64,000 bases of DNA, from assembly GCA_008729055.1 (NCBI GenBank), contig SDUX01000005.1, forward strand, positions 62,001-126,000, in the 5' to 3' direction. Shown one piece after another: positions 55,843 to 64,000 of this stretch (position 1 is its first letter; every line of letters begins with the position of its first letter). Made by a program: the position numbers and the translations under genes. The DNA comes from Pyropia haitanensis. Taxonomy: Eukaryota; Rhodophyta; Bangiophyceae; Bangiales; Bangiaceae. The notes below the pieces were generated by a model. It saw nothing but the letters and a program-made list of their open reading frames with translations. It was not told the origin of the DNA and did not search any database.

Positions 55843-56844
55843 TTACTGCGCACGGCGGGCCTTCTCGGCGTACGCGTTCAGCATATTCACCATGGCGCGG
55901 CGCACATCAGTGTCCGTGACGTCATCCGCCTCAGAGCCCCGCCCAGCCGCCCCGCTCGCGCCCCCGTTGCCCGCCCCACTGGCCCCCTCCGTGACAAGCT
56001 TTTGCTGCAAATACTCGCGCAGTACGGCCGCCGCCGTGGGCTTCTTGGTCTTCTTGGGCTTGGGCGAGCTGGCCTCGATCTCGGCGGCGGTCGCCGTGTG
56101 CGAAGGTGCCTTGCTGGCGGGGCTGCCGGATGAGAAGGAGGAACTGGCCTCCTCACTGCCAGTGCCCGCGCCGCCATCGCTCTCGCCGCCAATGCTCTCC
56201 GCTGCTGACCCGCCGTCGCTCTTGCTGCCCTCTCGGTCATCAGCTGCAGCGTTGTCCTGCCCCTCATCGCCATCCATTCCTTCAGCAACTGAGCTGTCCC
56301 CCCCCGTACTCCCCCCTGCTGGCGGCCCGCCCGGGGCGCGCCCAGCGGCGGGCGAGCCGGGGCTCGCTGCAGCATCCGCGCACATGTCCATCGGCTCGTG
56401 CACCGTCTGCTGGGTTGAAACGTGCGACTTTTTAAACGCCTCGCGCGCCAGGTCGAAAAGCATAGCCCCGCCAAACTTGATAATCTGGTCCTCCTTGTGG
56501 GCCGCACTCATGCCCGTACCCTTGATAACCGCGCACGTGGCAATAAAGCGGGTGCGGAGGTTCTTAATCTTCTTGTCCACGGCGGCGACCGTCCGCGTGC
56601 GCGCCATGGGCTGGTCGGCTGCGGGGGTGGCGTCTACAAACGCCTGGAGTAGAGCGCCGCCTGCGCGTCGCTTCATGTCCCCTGTACGGCGAGCGCGATA
56701 CGCCGCCCAGTGCGTCACAGCTGCCGTAAGGACACCAACACACTCCCCGGGGTAGAAGTTCTTGGCGCGTCCCTTCGTCTTGCCAGTTGCCTTCCGCTTG
56801 CGCCCGTTCACGGCTGTGTCGGATGCGCGGCGGCCGCCGGCCAT
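55843..56844 (-). CDS. Myb/SANT-like DNA-binding protein of the Harbinger element
   Basis: Intact 333-aa frame. The N-terminus is basic (GRKRKATGKTKGRAKNFY), followed by a trihelix/Myb-SANT-like region of about residues 28-115: CVGVLTAAVTHWAAYRARR, VDKKIKNLRTRFIATCAVIK. The middle is acidic and Ser/Gly-rich, with a later basic KPKKTKKP patch and a C-terminal helical segment (TDVRRAMVNMLNAYAEKARR). In PIF/Harbinger elements the second protein binds the subterminal repeats and brings the transposase into the nucleus; its position and opposite orientation fit that role. The SANT call is from overall pattern, without a perfect motif match. Confidence 0.75.
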   Translation of the reverse strand: MAGGRRASDTAVNGRKRKATGKTKGRAKNFYPGECVGVLTAAVTHWAAYRARRTGDMKRRAGGALLQAFVDATPAADQPMARTRTVAAVDKKIKNLRTRFIATCAVIKGTGMSAAHKEDQIIKFGGAMLFDLAREAFKKSHVSTQQTVHEPMDMCADAAASPGSPAAGRAPGGPPAGGSTGGDSSVAEGMDGDEGQDNAAADDREGSKSDGGSAAESIGGESDGGAGTGSEEASSSFSSGSPASKAPSHTATAAEIEASSPKPKKTKKPTAAAVLREYLQQKLVTEGASGAGNGGASGAAGRGSEADDVTDTDVRRAMVNMLNAYAEKARRAQ

Positions 56845-57351
56845 GTTGATCAGAGGTAGTCGCTAAAGAACGTGAGAAGTCGGGGAGTGGGCGCGGGGGG
56901 GGGGGGTAAGACGGAGATATGGGGCAAGGAAGGTGCAAAAGCAAGGGGGGGGGGACGGGGGACGGGTGCCAAACCGACGCGGAGGAACACAGGTGGTGTT
57001 GTGTGCCACCCAGCACGCCTGCCAGAGCAACAAAGGTCGGTGGCGCGTGGTCTCTTATCGGCACGTCCACAGCCTGCCACTGGATGGACGAGAGCGGTGG
57101 CGCTCGAAGCCCGGCACAAAAAGGCGCGCTCCGTCTCCCCATGAAACTGTTGGCGTTCTGCGATGCCTGCAACGGGCGGACGGTGGGGTCTCGGTGGCCA
57201 AGGGCGGGCTTCTGGTGGCGCCAAACTTGCTCTGCCTTCCGTCTCGCACACGAAAGAGTACATTTTCTCAGCGTGTTAAGTACGGATGTCAAGTACACTA
57301 AGTACACTTCTGAGGTTGAGCCATGTGACTCAGCCTTGACTTAAGCCGCCT

Positions 57352-57369
57352 AAAACCGTGAATCGTCCT
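57352..57369 (-). repeat. right terminal inverted repeat of the Harbinger element
   Basis: On the minus strand AGGACGATTCACGGTTTT, followed on the + strand by CTG at 57370-57372. Confidence 0.8.
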
Positions 57370-58056
57370 CTGTGGCACCCGCAGGCGCCAGTCCCCATCG
57401 GACCCACCAAAGTTCGATCTGTCCTCGTTACTGTAACACCCGTTCTTGTGCACGGTAGAGAGCTTCAGCAGGAAGGATCTGGGAAGAGATCTCGGTAATT
57501 TCTCGGTAGCGTGGCAGCAGAATTTCCTTACCAGAACTGAGGCTGCAGGACCTTCAGCAGGTACCAGATCTCGTTATGGAAAACTGCACGTTGCGTGGAT
57601 GTAGTTGACATGAAACGTGGAGCGAACAGCACGTCTCTGCCAGAGGGGAACCGCCCCAGATCGGTCGCCCGCCGAGGGATGCATTGCGTCGCCAAGAAGG
57701 ACAGGTCCTGCGGCGGGAGACAGGCGTGGTGCGGAGGCGTTGGGCGGGCACACTGGTAGTGTTGTGCATCTGTCCGCCACGTATGGAAATGTCCTTGACA
57801 TGTCAAGCACCCCTCCGCACGACCCCGTGAGGCACGATTTCCTGACATTTCCTTTCTTTCCCTTTCTTTCCGACACGTGGCGTTTGGCGCGGAATGACCT
57901 TTAAACGGCGGCGGCAGTACGCGAAGTCCTCCCAGCCCGCTGGCCGGAACGGCGCCGACTTGCCGTGCTGGTCGGACGCACCGCATCCGACCAGCTTCTC
58001 GCAGAGGCTGCCCACGCCTGCGAGGAGCCGCCCACGACGGCAAAGCTGACGTCAAC
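57370..58056. other. intergenic, no gene recognised
   Basis: Ordinary-composition sequence between the Harbinger element and a BED-finger fragment; may belong to another decayed transposon. Confidence 0.4.
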
Positions 58057-58632
58057 ATGACCCCTCATCCTGTACGAGCACCCCGGGAGCAGCGACCGGT
58101 GTACCGCTTTGTGAAGGTGATCGTTCGAGATGGCCGGAGGACTCTGACCTGCGGTGCTGACGCGTGCGTGTACTCCGTTTATGACAACATCACTCGTATG
58201 GAGGGCCACCTACGCCATTGCGAGCATGCATTACCTCAGTTTCCGGACATGCTGGCTGCGATCGGGAGGTCGTGTGCATCTGGCTCGACCGGCGCGCAAT
58301 CCCTGGAGGGGAGGGTGGGGCGGGGGGTGGGCGGGGGTGGGGTGAAGGGGGTTGCGGGGGTGGCGCAGAGGATACCTGTGGGGGCCGCATGCGACCGCAG
58401 GGCGTCGGACGAGGGGAGGGGAGGGGGGCGGGTGAGGAGGCAGGCACCGGGCATGTGGGTGAAGTCAGATCACCACCGGGGAGGGACGCGGGGGGGGGCG
58501 GGGCGCACCGTGGATGTGCGACGCCATGGAAGGAGGTGGGGCGGACGTCCTCGACGCAGCCGCCGCCGTGAGAGCCGGCGCCCAGACGAAAATACTCCAG
58601 GAGTTCTCTCGAACGCTGCTGGTAGTTCTTGA
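58057..58632 (+). CDS. BED-like zinc-finger fragment, possibly from a hAT element
   Basis: The first 65 or so residues look conserved: PVYRFVKVIVRDGRRTLTCG, then ADACVYSVYDNITRMEGHLR with HC. The C-x4-C, TRM, HL and C pattern resembles the BED finger at the N-terminus of hAT transposases, though the cysteine spacing is looser than the usual C-x2-C. After about residue 75 the frame is Gly/Arg-rich and probably intronic or decayed. No transposase catalytic domain follows before the next element. Likely a remnant. Confidence 0.4.
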   Translation: MTPHPVRAPREQRPVYRFVKVIVRDGRRTLTCGADACVYSVYDNITRMEGHLRHCEHALPQFPDMLAAIGRSCASGSTGAQSLEGRVGRGVGGGGVKGVAGVAQRIPVGAACDRRASDEGRGGGRVRRQAPGMWVKSDHHRGGTRGGAGRTVDVRRHGRRWGGRPRRSRRRESRRPDENTPGVLSNAAGSS

Positions 58633-59199
58633 CAGTAAAGGCCTGACGCCCTCTCCAACCTGCTCTCTTTCCCCTCTGTCTTGGAAAGCGACAGGAATGA
58701 GAGGAGAAACAATTTCCGTCAGACAGATTGCACAACACTACACACTGGCGGAGGAGGCTGCGTGAGGCGATTGTGTCTCGTCGGACCTCGCCAATTCGAT
58801 CTACCGCGCGTCGCTGGACTGGGCGCGATGGAGTGGGGGTAATGGCAGCATCGGATTCTCATTAGGGAAGGGTCGGATCCATGAATAAGGGTCGGATTTT
58901 CATTAGGGAAGCTAACCAGCGTAATAATCATCTGGGGGCGCTGAGGATGCGTACGTAGAAGAGGAATGGAGGGTGGGGGGAGGCCTGTGCGCGCGCCACG
59001 TGGGAGGGGGGGAGGGGCGCCGGGGGGTGGCTGGGGGGGGGTGCGGGGGTGGGTGGGTGGGGGGTTGGATAAAATACAGCCTCCGACTTGTATACTTGAA
59101 TTCATCCGTCCGTCATGCCACAGGTCCAGAAGGGTGGGTGCAGCCAAGCTGGTTGCTCACCGGTTTGTGTCGTGGGTTCGGCTTGGCCTCCCGCCCGCC
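58633..59199. other. intergenic with a 20-bp direct repeat
   Basis: No gene. Contains TCGGATT(C/T)TCATTAGGGAAG at 58851-58870 and 58892-58911, with a degenerate GTCGGATCCATGAATAAGG between them. G-rich blocks follow at 58970-59070. Confidence 0.6.
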
Positions 59200-59950
59200 G
59201 TGGCTGGCGTCCCCAGCCACATAGGCTGCCGCCGCCGCTACTGGGCACTGCCACCGCCGGCCGCTGCCTCCCGGCTCCGGCTCCCTCCCGCCGCTGCTCG
59301 CGTGGTGGCAGTGGCCGCCGCCGTCGGCGACCGCTGCGCCCGCAGCCTCGGCCGCCGCAGCCGTCGCGGTGGCCCCGGCGGCGGCCGCTGCCGTCCTCCG
59401 CCGCCTGTCTCCGACGCGGCCGCGACCGCCGCAACCCGTCACCGCTGCCCCCGGGGCTGCGGCTACGGCCGCTGGGGCAACCACCGCCGCCGCCCACCGC
59501 CACGGGTCTGGCGACGGCGGCAGCGACGCAGGCGGCGGCGGCGGCGGCAGCCGCTCGCCAATGCTGCCCCTGCAGCCGCTGCCACGGCGGCAACGGCCAC
59601 CGCCGCTGCCGTGCACCACCGCTTCCATCGCGGTTGCGACGGCGGCCGCCGCCGACGCTCCCGCTCCGCGCGACCATCGTGGCAGCACCATCTGCCGCTT
59701 CCGCCACATTCCGCCGCCACTGCCCCGGCCGTTAGGGGGGGGCTGACGTCGCCGCCGCGCACTGCCGTCTCCCCCCGGACACCACCGCGGCAGGCTGGTG
59801 TCCGCGCCGCCGTCAGCCGCCTCCCGTGACGCTGGTTGAGGCGGCCGGGCGCCGCCGCCGCGCGCTGCGGCCTTCCCCCCCGGACGGTGCCCCGGCGGGC
59901 TGCCGCCGACGCCACGAGCTGCCTTTCTCCTCCGCCCTCTCGTAGAGGAG
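59200..59950. repeat. C-rich GCC-type tract, left arm of locus 2
   Basis: GCC/GCTGCC-type sequence, C exceeding G on the + strand, ending at a CCTCCGCCCTCTCGTAGAGG block that corresponds to CCTTCCCACGAGGTGGCGG (7643 onward) in locus 1 on the other strand. Confidence 0.65.
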
Positions 59951-59999
59951 GGCAGGAGAACAGAGGCAAACACAGATGGTGGGGGGGGAGGGGTACGGG

Positions 60000-60600
60000 C
60001 AGCAAGAAGACTGGGGCGACCATCTGCTCACATAGCACGCAGAGGTAGTTCAAAGTAAGTACATCCTAAGCGATTGTTCAACAGAGATGAACAATACAAC
60101 CGCAAGCGACTTGACTCACATCTTCTGGCCTATCTGGTGAATCCGATGTCCAACTCGTCCAACCTGATAGGCTGCTGCACAATCTGAACTGGGCGAAATG
60201 AAGATTGTAGCACTGAATCAATTGTTGCCGGTGATGGGATTACAATATTTGACTCTGAACCCATCCTGGTCATCGACTTGAGACTGCCAACGCCGAAGAC
60301 TGAAGCGCCGGCGTCTGACGCCCCCCTCCTCCCCGCCCTGGTCGCCCGCTTCGCCATTTTCCGCTCTCCGAACAGACTTGGTGGATATGTGTGCCTTGTC
60401 ACAGACTCCTATCAGTGTTGAGAGCGCGCCTGCACACACGTCTGTCACGGCAGCGACCACAATGGCTTCATGGAGGGCCGAAGTGCATCACCCTCACACC
60501 ACTGGTTCCGCCGCTCGGGCGCGCTCGTGACTGCGAAACGCCGTCAGTTGTGACTTTTTGGCGTCCCCAATGGTCCACGCTCCAACAGCCAGTGATTTTT
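60000..60600 (-). repeat. core repeat copy, inverted
   Basis: Reverse-complement copy of the core at 6990-7640 and 62000-62590, diverged but collinear over most of its length, ending beside the GCC tract with ACCTCTGCGTGCTATGTGAG on the minus strand. Confidence 0.75.
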
Positions 60601-61008
60601 TTTTTAGTGAATGGCGCTGACAAGCCCCGCCTGTCCGTTATGGTGTGACCTGTTGCTCGGTGTGTACGTGCATCTGGAGTACATAGGACCCGCGGAGCTG
60701 GATGGATCCGTCGTTCCCGAGTAAACTAATGACGCTGCGACTATTGATGTAGCTGTTTATTGCTCTGCACCAACATGGGGGGCAGAACAAGCCTGTAACC
60801 GGGTGTGGCAAGCGCTTCACGCTATAAATTCCCCGCCTCTCAGAGCTCTTCAGTGCTCCAAGGTTCTCGTTTTTTGCACAGACAATGAGTTTATGAGTAC
60901 CTGGTGGCATACAATTGCTCAAAGTGGTTGGGTGGCATGCCGGGGTCCGCACATTGTTGAACCCGTGCAGAGGGAGGCGCCTTGGGTCATGTCGCTCTGC
61001 TGCACGCG

Positions 61009-61607
61009 CCCACAGCGCCGATGAGAACAAAAAAGGTTGCGGAGGATGTCTGCTGTACTGTTGGGATCTCAGAATTGTATCTTTTTGTGCGTGAGAGCAC
61101 TGTGGGGCGTTGGACGGCTTGTCGAGGCTACCTGTCCAGAATGGCCACTTTGGGGGTCTGTATGACCCACTTCCCGACGTTTGCGAAACCTTCTGAGCAC
61201 ATAACCGTGCTCAGCGACGTCGGTTTAGTCGATTGCGCATGCTTCAGAAAAGTTGATGAAGTGGTCCCTGACTCGTGTTGCACGTGGTGAAGTGCCCTGC
61301 GCACACTTCGGTGCAATGCGTCACAAGCCGCTACAACGCGTTTCAGAAAGTGAACCAAAATCTTCTCAAGCTGTTCCCGCCAGACTAAGTCGATGACGCT
61401 GAGCACGACTATGTGCTCAGAAAGTGTCGCAAACGTCGAGAAGTGGGTCATATAGGCCCCCAAAATGTCTAATGTGGACAGGTAGCCGCGACAGACCGTT
61501 CAACACCCCACAGTGCTCTCATCCTTCAAAAACTACATCTATCAGATCTAGACAGTGTATTCAGCTACCTCCACAGCTTTTTGCACTCTCAACGACGCTG
61601 TGGGCGC
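61009..61607. repeat. diverged inner inverted repeat, ~270-bp arms
   Basis: Arms about 61009-61275 and 61340-61607 around a loop of roughly 60 bp. Shared landmarks on the two strands: GCGCCCACAGCG, GAGAGCACTGTGGGG, GGCTACCTGTCCA, ATGACCCACTTC, CGACGTTTGCGA, CTGAGCACATA. Identity is well below that of the 17-19 kb palindrome, so the arms are old. Confidence 0.85.
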
Positions 61608-61999
61608 TTCCAGCGGCGCCACAGTGCATACCCTGTATCAGCAGTTAGTCAGTCACCAATGGGCGAACTGCATAGTGCTTTCTTTGCATTTTTACGGCAC
61701 AATGGCCAACAGGTACCTCTGCTCTCAGCGTTCACTAATTAAGGTAGACCCATTATGCTCAAAAGCGCTCGGAGCGGGCGCCTATAGCGCTTCTGCCACC
61801 CAGCCTCTCGTCATTCCTGTCGGCCGTACGGGTGCACGACGCCAGATGTGTGCACCAATAGATTCAGCGTGATCATGTTACCCAATTATGACTACCTCTT
61901 CCCACGGTATGGCTCTCATGCACTCTATATTCAGGCCCATACTGCACAGCGGATGACAAAGAAGCGGACGGGAGGCATTTTCTAGCACTGTCTGCACAA

Positions 62000-62590
62000 A
62001 CGATTGCGTTCTGCAGGCTTACAAACGTCAGGATGTCCATAGAGCCATATTGAACAGTGTTTCACTGTCACAGACGCCGCTGAGCTACAATACCCAGGGG
62101 GAATGGTGAAGACATGGCGCCCCTCCATGTGGTCGTTCGGGGCTGTGCTCTCGCAGATGTCTGCAGACCCGCACTCAAGACTGGATAGAGCAAGTAAATA
62201 AGGCTTGAGGGTCCACCTGGCCTGCTCGGTGGCGAGGAAGTGGTGAAGCGTGCGACCGGGCGAGGTGGAGGGGGGCGTCGGGCGCCGGCGCTTCAACAGT
62301 TGAGAGTTGCCAGTTGCAAGTCGTTGACCAGGATGGGTGGTTTTCCAAATGTGGTACTCTCATGTTCAGCAAGAGTAAGTTTAGTCTTGACAGTTACAGA
62401 TTTGCAGTTATTATCGTGTGACAGCCTATCAGAACAGAGGTACGGGACACTTGATTCGCCAAACAGGCAGAGAGATGTGCGTCAAGTCTGAGGTATACGT
62501 ACTTTTGTATCCACATCGAATAATCGTGGGGTATAAGTTTTCTCACATACCTCTGCGTACAAGCAGCGTGGCAGGTCACCCCTCCCCCCG
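62000..62590 (+). repeat. core repeat copy, direct
   Basis: Shares with locus 1 CACAA(T/A)CGATTGCGTTCTG, GGGGGGATGGTGAA-like, TGGTCGTT(G/C)GGGGCT, ACTGGATAGA(G/A)CAAGTAAA-like, GTGTGACAGCCTATCA and the terminal ACCTCTG(C/T)GTA block, in the same order and spacing. Confidence 0.8.
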
Positions 62591-63317
62591 CACGGCGGCG
62601 GCCGCTGCCGCCACGGAGGCAGCGGCGGCAGGCGGCGGCGGCGGCAGCCATTGCCGCCGCGGCGAGGGCGGGGGCGGCGGCGCCAGCCGCCACTGCGGCG
62701 GCGGGGGCCGCGGCAGCGGCGATGGCGAGCGGTGGCGGCAGAGGCAGCGGGGGCAGCGGTGGCGAAGGGCGATGGCGGCGGCCGGCACTGCCGTGGAGGG
62801 CGAAGCGGCGGCGGCCGGCAGCGACAGCGGAGGCGGCAACGGCAGCCGGAGCGGTAGCCAACCGCCAGGGGCGGCGGCGATGGTGACAGCGGCCGGGGCG
62901 GCAGCCGGCCAGCGGCCGGCCGGACAGCAGGCCGACAGAGGTAGCCCGCGATTGGCGGCAAAAGGTAGGCGGCGGCAACCCTTTGGCAGCGGCAGCCTGC
63001 TGGCGGCGACCGGCAGCAACGGCGGCAGCGGCAGCGGCAGCCGGGGTGGCAGTAACCCGGTGAGGGCGGCGGCGGCGGGGGTGGCGGCCGGGGCGGCAGC
63101 CCGGGCGGCAGGCGGCCGGCGGCCGGCCAAGCAGGCGGCCGGCGGCGGCAGCCCGCCAGCGGCGGCAGCATGCCGGCGGCGGTAGCCGGCGGCAGCGGCG
63201 GCTGCCGGGGCCGGACCGGCGGCCGGCCGGCGGGGGCGGCCGGCCCCGGCCAGGGAGGCGACTGGCGGCGGCGGCGGTGGCGGCAGCGGCAGCCGCGACG
63301 GCGGCCAACCGGCGGAT

Positions 63318-63358
<41 letters not shown>

Positions 63359-63606
63359 AGTCCGGGCGGCAGGCGGCCGGCGGCAGGCCAGGTAGGCGGC
63401 CGGCGGCCGGCAGCAACGGCGGCAGCGGCAGCGGCAGCCGCGGCGGCAGAAGCCCGCAGCCGCGGGGGCGGAGGCGGTGGCGGCCGCGGCGGCGGGCGGC
63501 CGCGGCGGCGGGCGGCGGCGGCGGCGGTGGGGGCCGCGGTGGCGGCGGCAACGGCGGCGGGCGGCCGCGGGGGCGGCGGCGGCGGCGGCGGCCGCCGCCC
63601 GCCGCA

Positions 63607-63640
<34 letters not shown>

Positions 63641-63990
63641 GCGGCGGCGGCGGTGGCGGCGGCGGCGGGGGCGGCGGCGGCGGCGGCGGGCGGCGGGGGC
63701 GGCGGCGACGCCGGCGGGCGGCCGCGGGGGCGGCGGCAGCGGCGGCGGCGGCCGTGGCGGCGGGCGGCGGCGGCCGCCGCGGCGGCCGCGGCGGCGGCGT
63801 GTGTGGGCCGCGGTGGCGGGGGGCGCAGCGCGTGGCAGAGGAGCACGGGAGGCAGCTCGTGGCATGCGGGGCTGGGGTGGCTTCCCGTGACGGGGGCGGG
63901 GGGGGGCCGGCAGCACGGTCAGCGCCGGCCGGCGTGCTGGCGGCGGGGCGGGGGGGCGGGGAGGGGGGGGGGGGTGGCTGCCGCTGGCGG
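62585..63990. repeat. G-rich GGC-type tract, right arm of locus 2
   Basis: GGCGGCAGC/GGCCGGC-type sequence continuing to the window edge, G exceeding C on the + strand; composition and motif grammar as at 7640-9290. Frames of over 400 codons here are compositional. Confidence 0.7.
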
Positions 63991-64000
63991 GACGTCGGTG

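Larger units (their letters stand above)
52663..57369. mobile_element. PIF/Harbinger DNA transposon, apparently complete
   Basis: 4707-bp element. Left terminus AGGACTATTCACGATTTA and right terminus AGGACGATTCACGGTTTT (reverse complement) match at 15 of 18 positions. It is flanked by the 3-bp direct repeat CTG at 52660-52662 and 57370-57372, the duplication size expected for this superfamily, although TWA is more usual. It encodes the two proteins typical of PIF/Harbinger: a DDE transposase on the + strand and a Myb/SANT-like protein on the - strand, convergent. Both frames are intact, so the element may be young or active. Confidence 0.85.
59200..64000. mobile_element. palindromic GC-tract element, locus 2 (right end cut by window)
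   Basis: Layout is GCC tract (59200-59950), inverted core (60000-60600), middle (60600-62000), direct core (62000-62590), GGC tract (62585 to the window end). Matching positions are symmetric about 61300-61308. The reverse complement of 60560-60588 reads CTGTTGGAGCG then GACCATTGGGGACGCC, as at 7009-7036 of locus 1. The reverse complement of 60250-60345 matches the GGCGGGGAGGAGGGGGG and GCCGGCGCTTCAA blocks at 7258-7300 and 62258-62297. No intact protein is recognised. Class and outer ends unknown. Confidence 0.6.

Noticed and set aside
62482..63916. Minus-strand frames of about 450 codons at the window end
   Set aside because: Mirror of a GGC tract; no domain and no start context.
1..64000. 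CRISPR arrays, operons, ribosome-binding sites, rRNA or tRNA genes
   Set aside because: Nothing of the kind was seen; the genome is eukaryotic and no cloverleaf or rRNA motif was recognised by eye, though a tRNA scan could still find one.

Overview
The window is nuclear DNA of a very GC-rich photosynthetic eukaryote. Eukaryotic signs are a full-length ABCC transporter with a clean GT-AG intron, a cytosolic peptide:N-glycanase, a Trf4-type poly(A) polymerase, an RNase H1 with a viroplasmin-like domain and a PIF/Harbinger transposon. The photosynthetic sign is an HCF173-type CIA30/Rossmann protein with what looks like a plastid transit peptide. High GC, very few introns and proteins full of Ala/Pro/Gly runs fit a bangiophycean red alga such as Porphyra/Pyropia best. 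That assignment is an inference; a GC-rich green alga is the alternative, but those are usually intron-rich.

Layout. 1-0.8 kb: GGC tract. 1.6-4.1 kb: orphan membrane glycoprotein. 4.6-9.3 kb: locus 1 of a palindromic, GC-tract-bearing repeat family. 11.1-12.7 kb: bZIP-like factor. 13.7-15.2 kb: probable V-ATPase assembly factor (Vma12/TMEM199-like) meeting a broken INO80-type helicase fragment. 15.4-16.7 kb: peptide:N-glycanase. 16.95-19.36 kb: TIR element containing a near-perfect ~840-bp inverted repeat. 19.6-22.6 kb: protein with five GYW...GRxDL...HGG repeats. 23.2 kb: 59-aa LEA-like protein. 25.4-32.5 kb: giant low-complexity protein ending in Sel1 repeats. 33.0-35.8 kb: Trf4/TENT4 poly(A) polymerase. 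37.0-38.6 kb: RNase H1. 41.0-42.9 kb: HCF173-like protein. 44.0-48.9 kb: ABCC transporter. 50.5-52.2 kb: single-pass membrane protein with a jelly-roll-like ectodomain. 52.66-57.37 kb: apparently complete PIF/Harbinger element (transposase plus Myb/SANT-like protein). 58.1 kb: BED-finger fragment. 59.2-64.0 kb: locus 2 of the palindromic family, centred near 61.3 kb.

Two observations stand out. First, the GGC/GCC tracts are not simple microsatellites. At two loci 52 kb apart they flank the same diverged unique core in inverted arms, C-rich on the left and G-rich on the right, so they look like arms of an undescribed palindromic mobile or structural element. Second, at least eight otherwise convincing genes or gene joints are broken only at poly-C/poly-G runs, and always in the direction expected if one base is missing. 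This points to systematic homopolymer under-calling in the assembly, or less likely to slippage biology, and it changes how every gene here should be read.

The host genes are ordinary housekeeping functions (RNA 3'-end tailing, R-loop removal, glycoprotein quality control, vacuolar transport, plastid biogenesis) and form no operon-like unit. The region between and around them is shaped by transposons.
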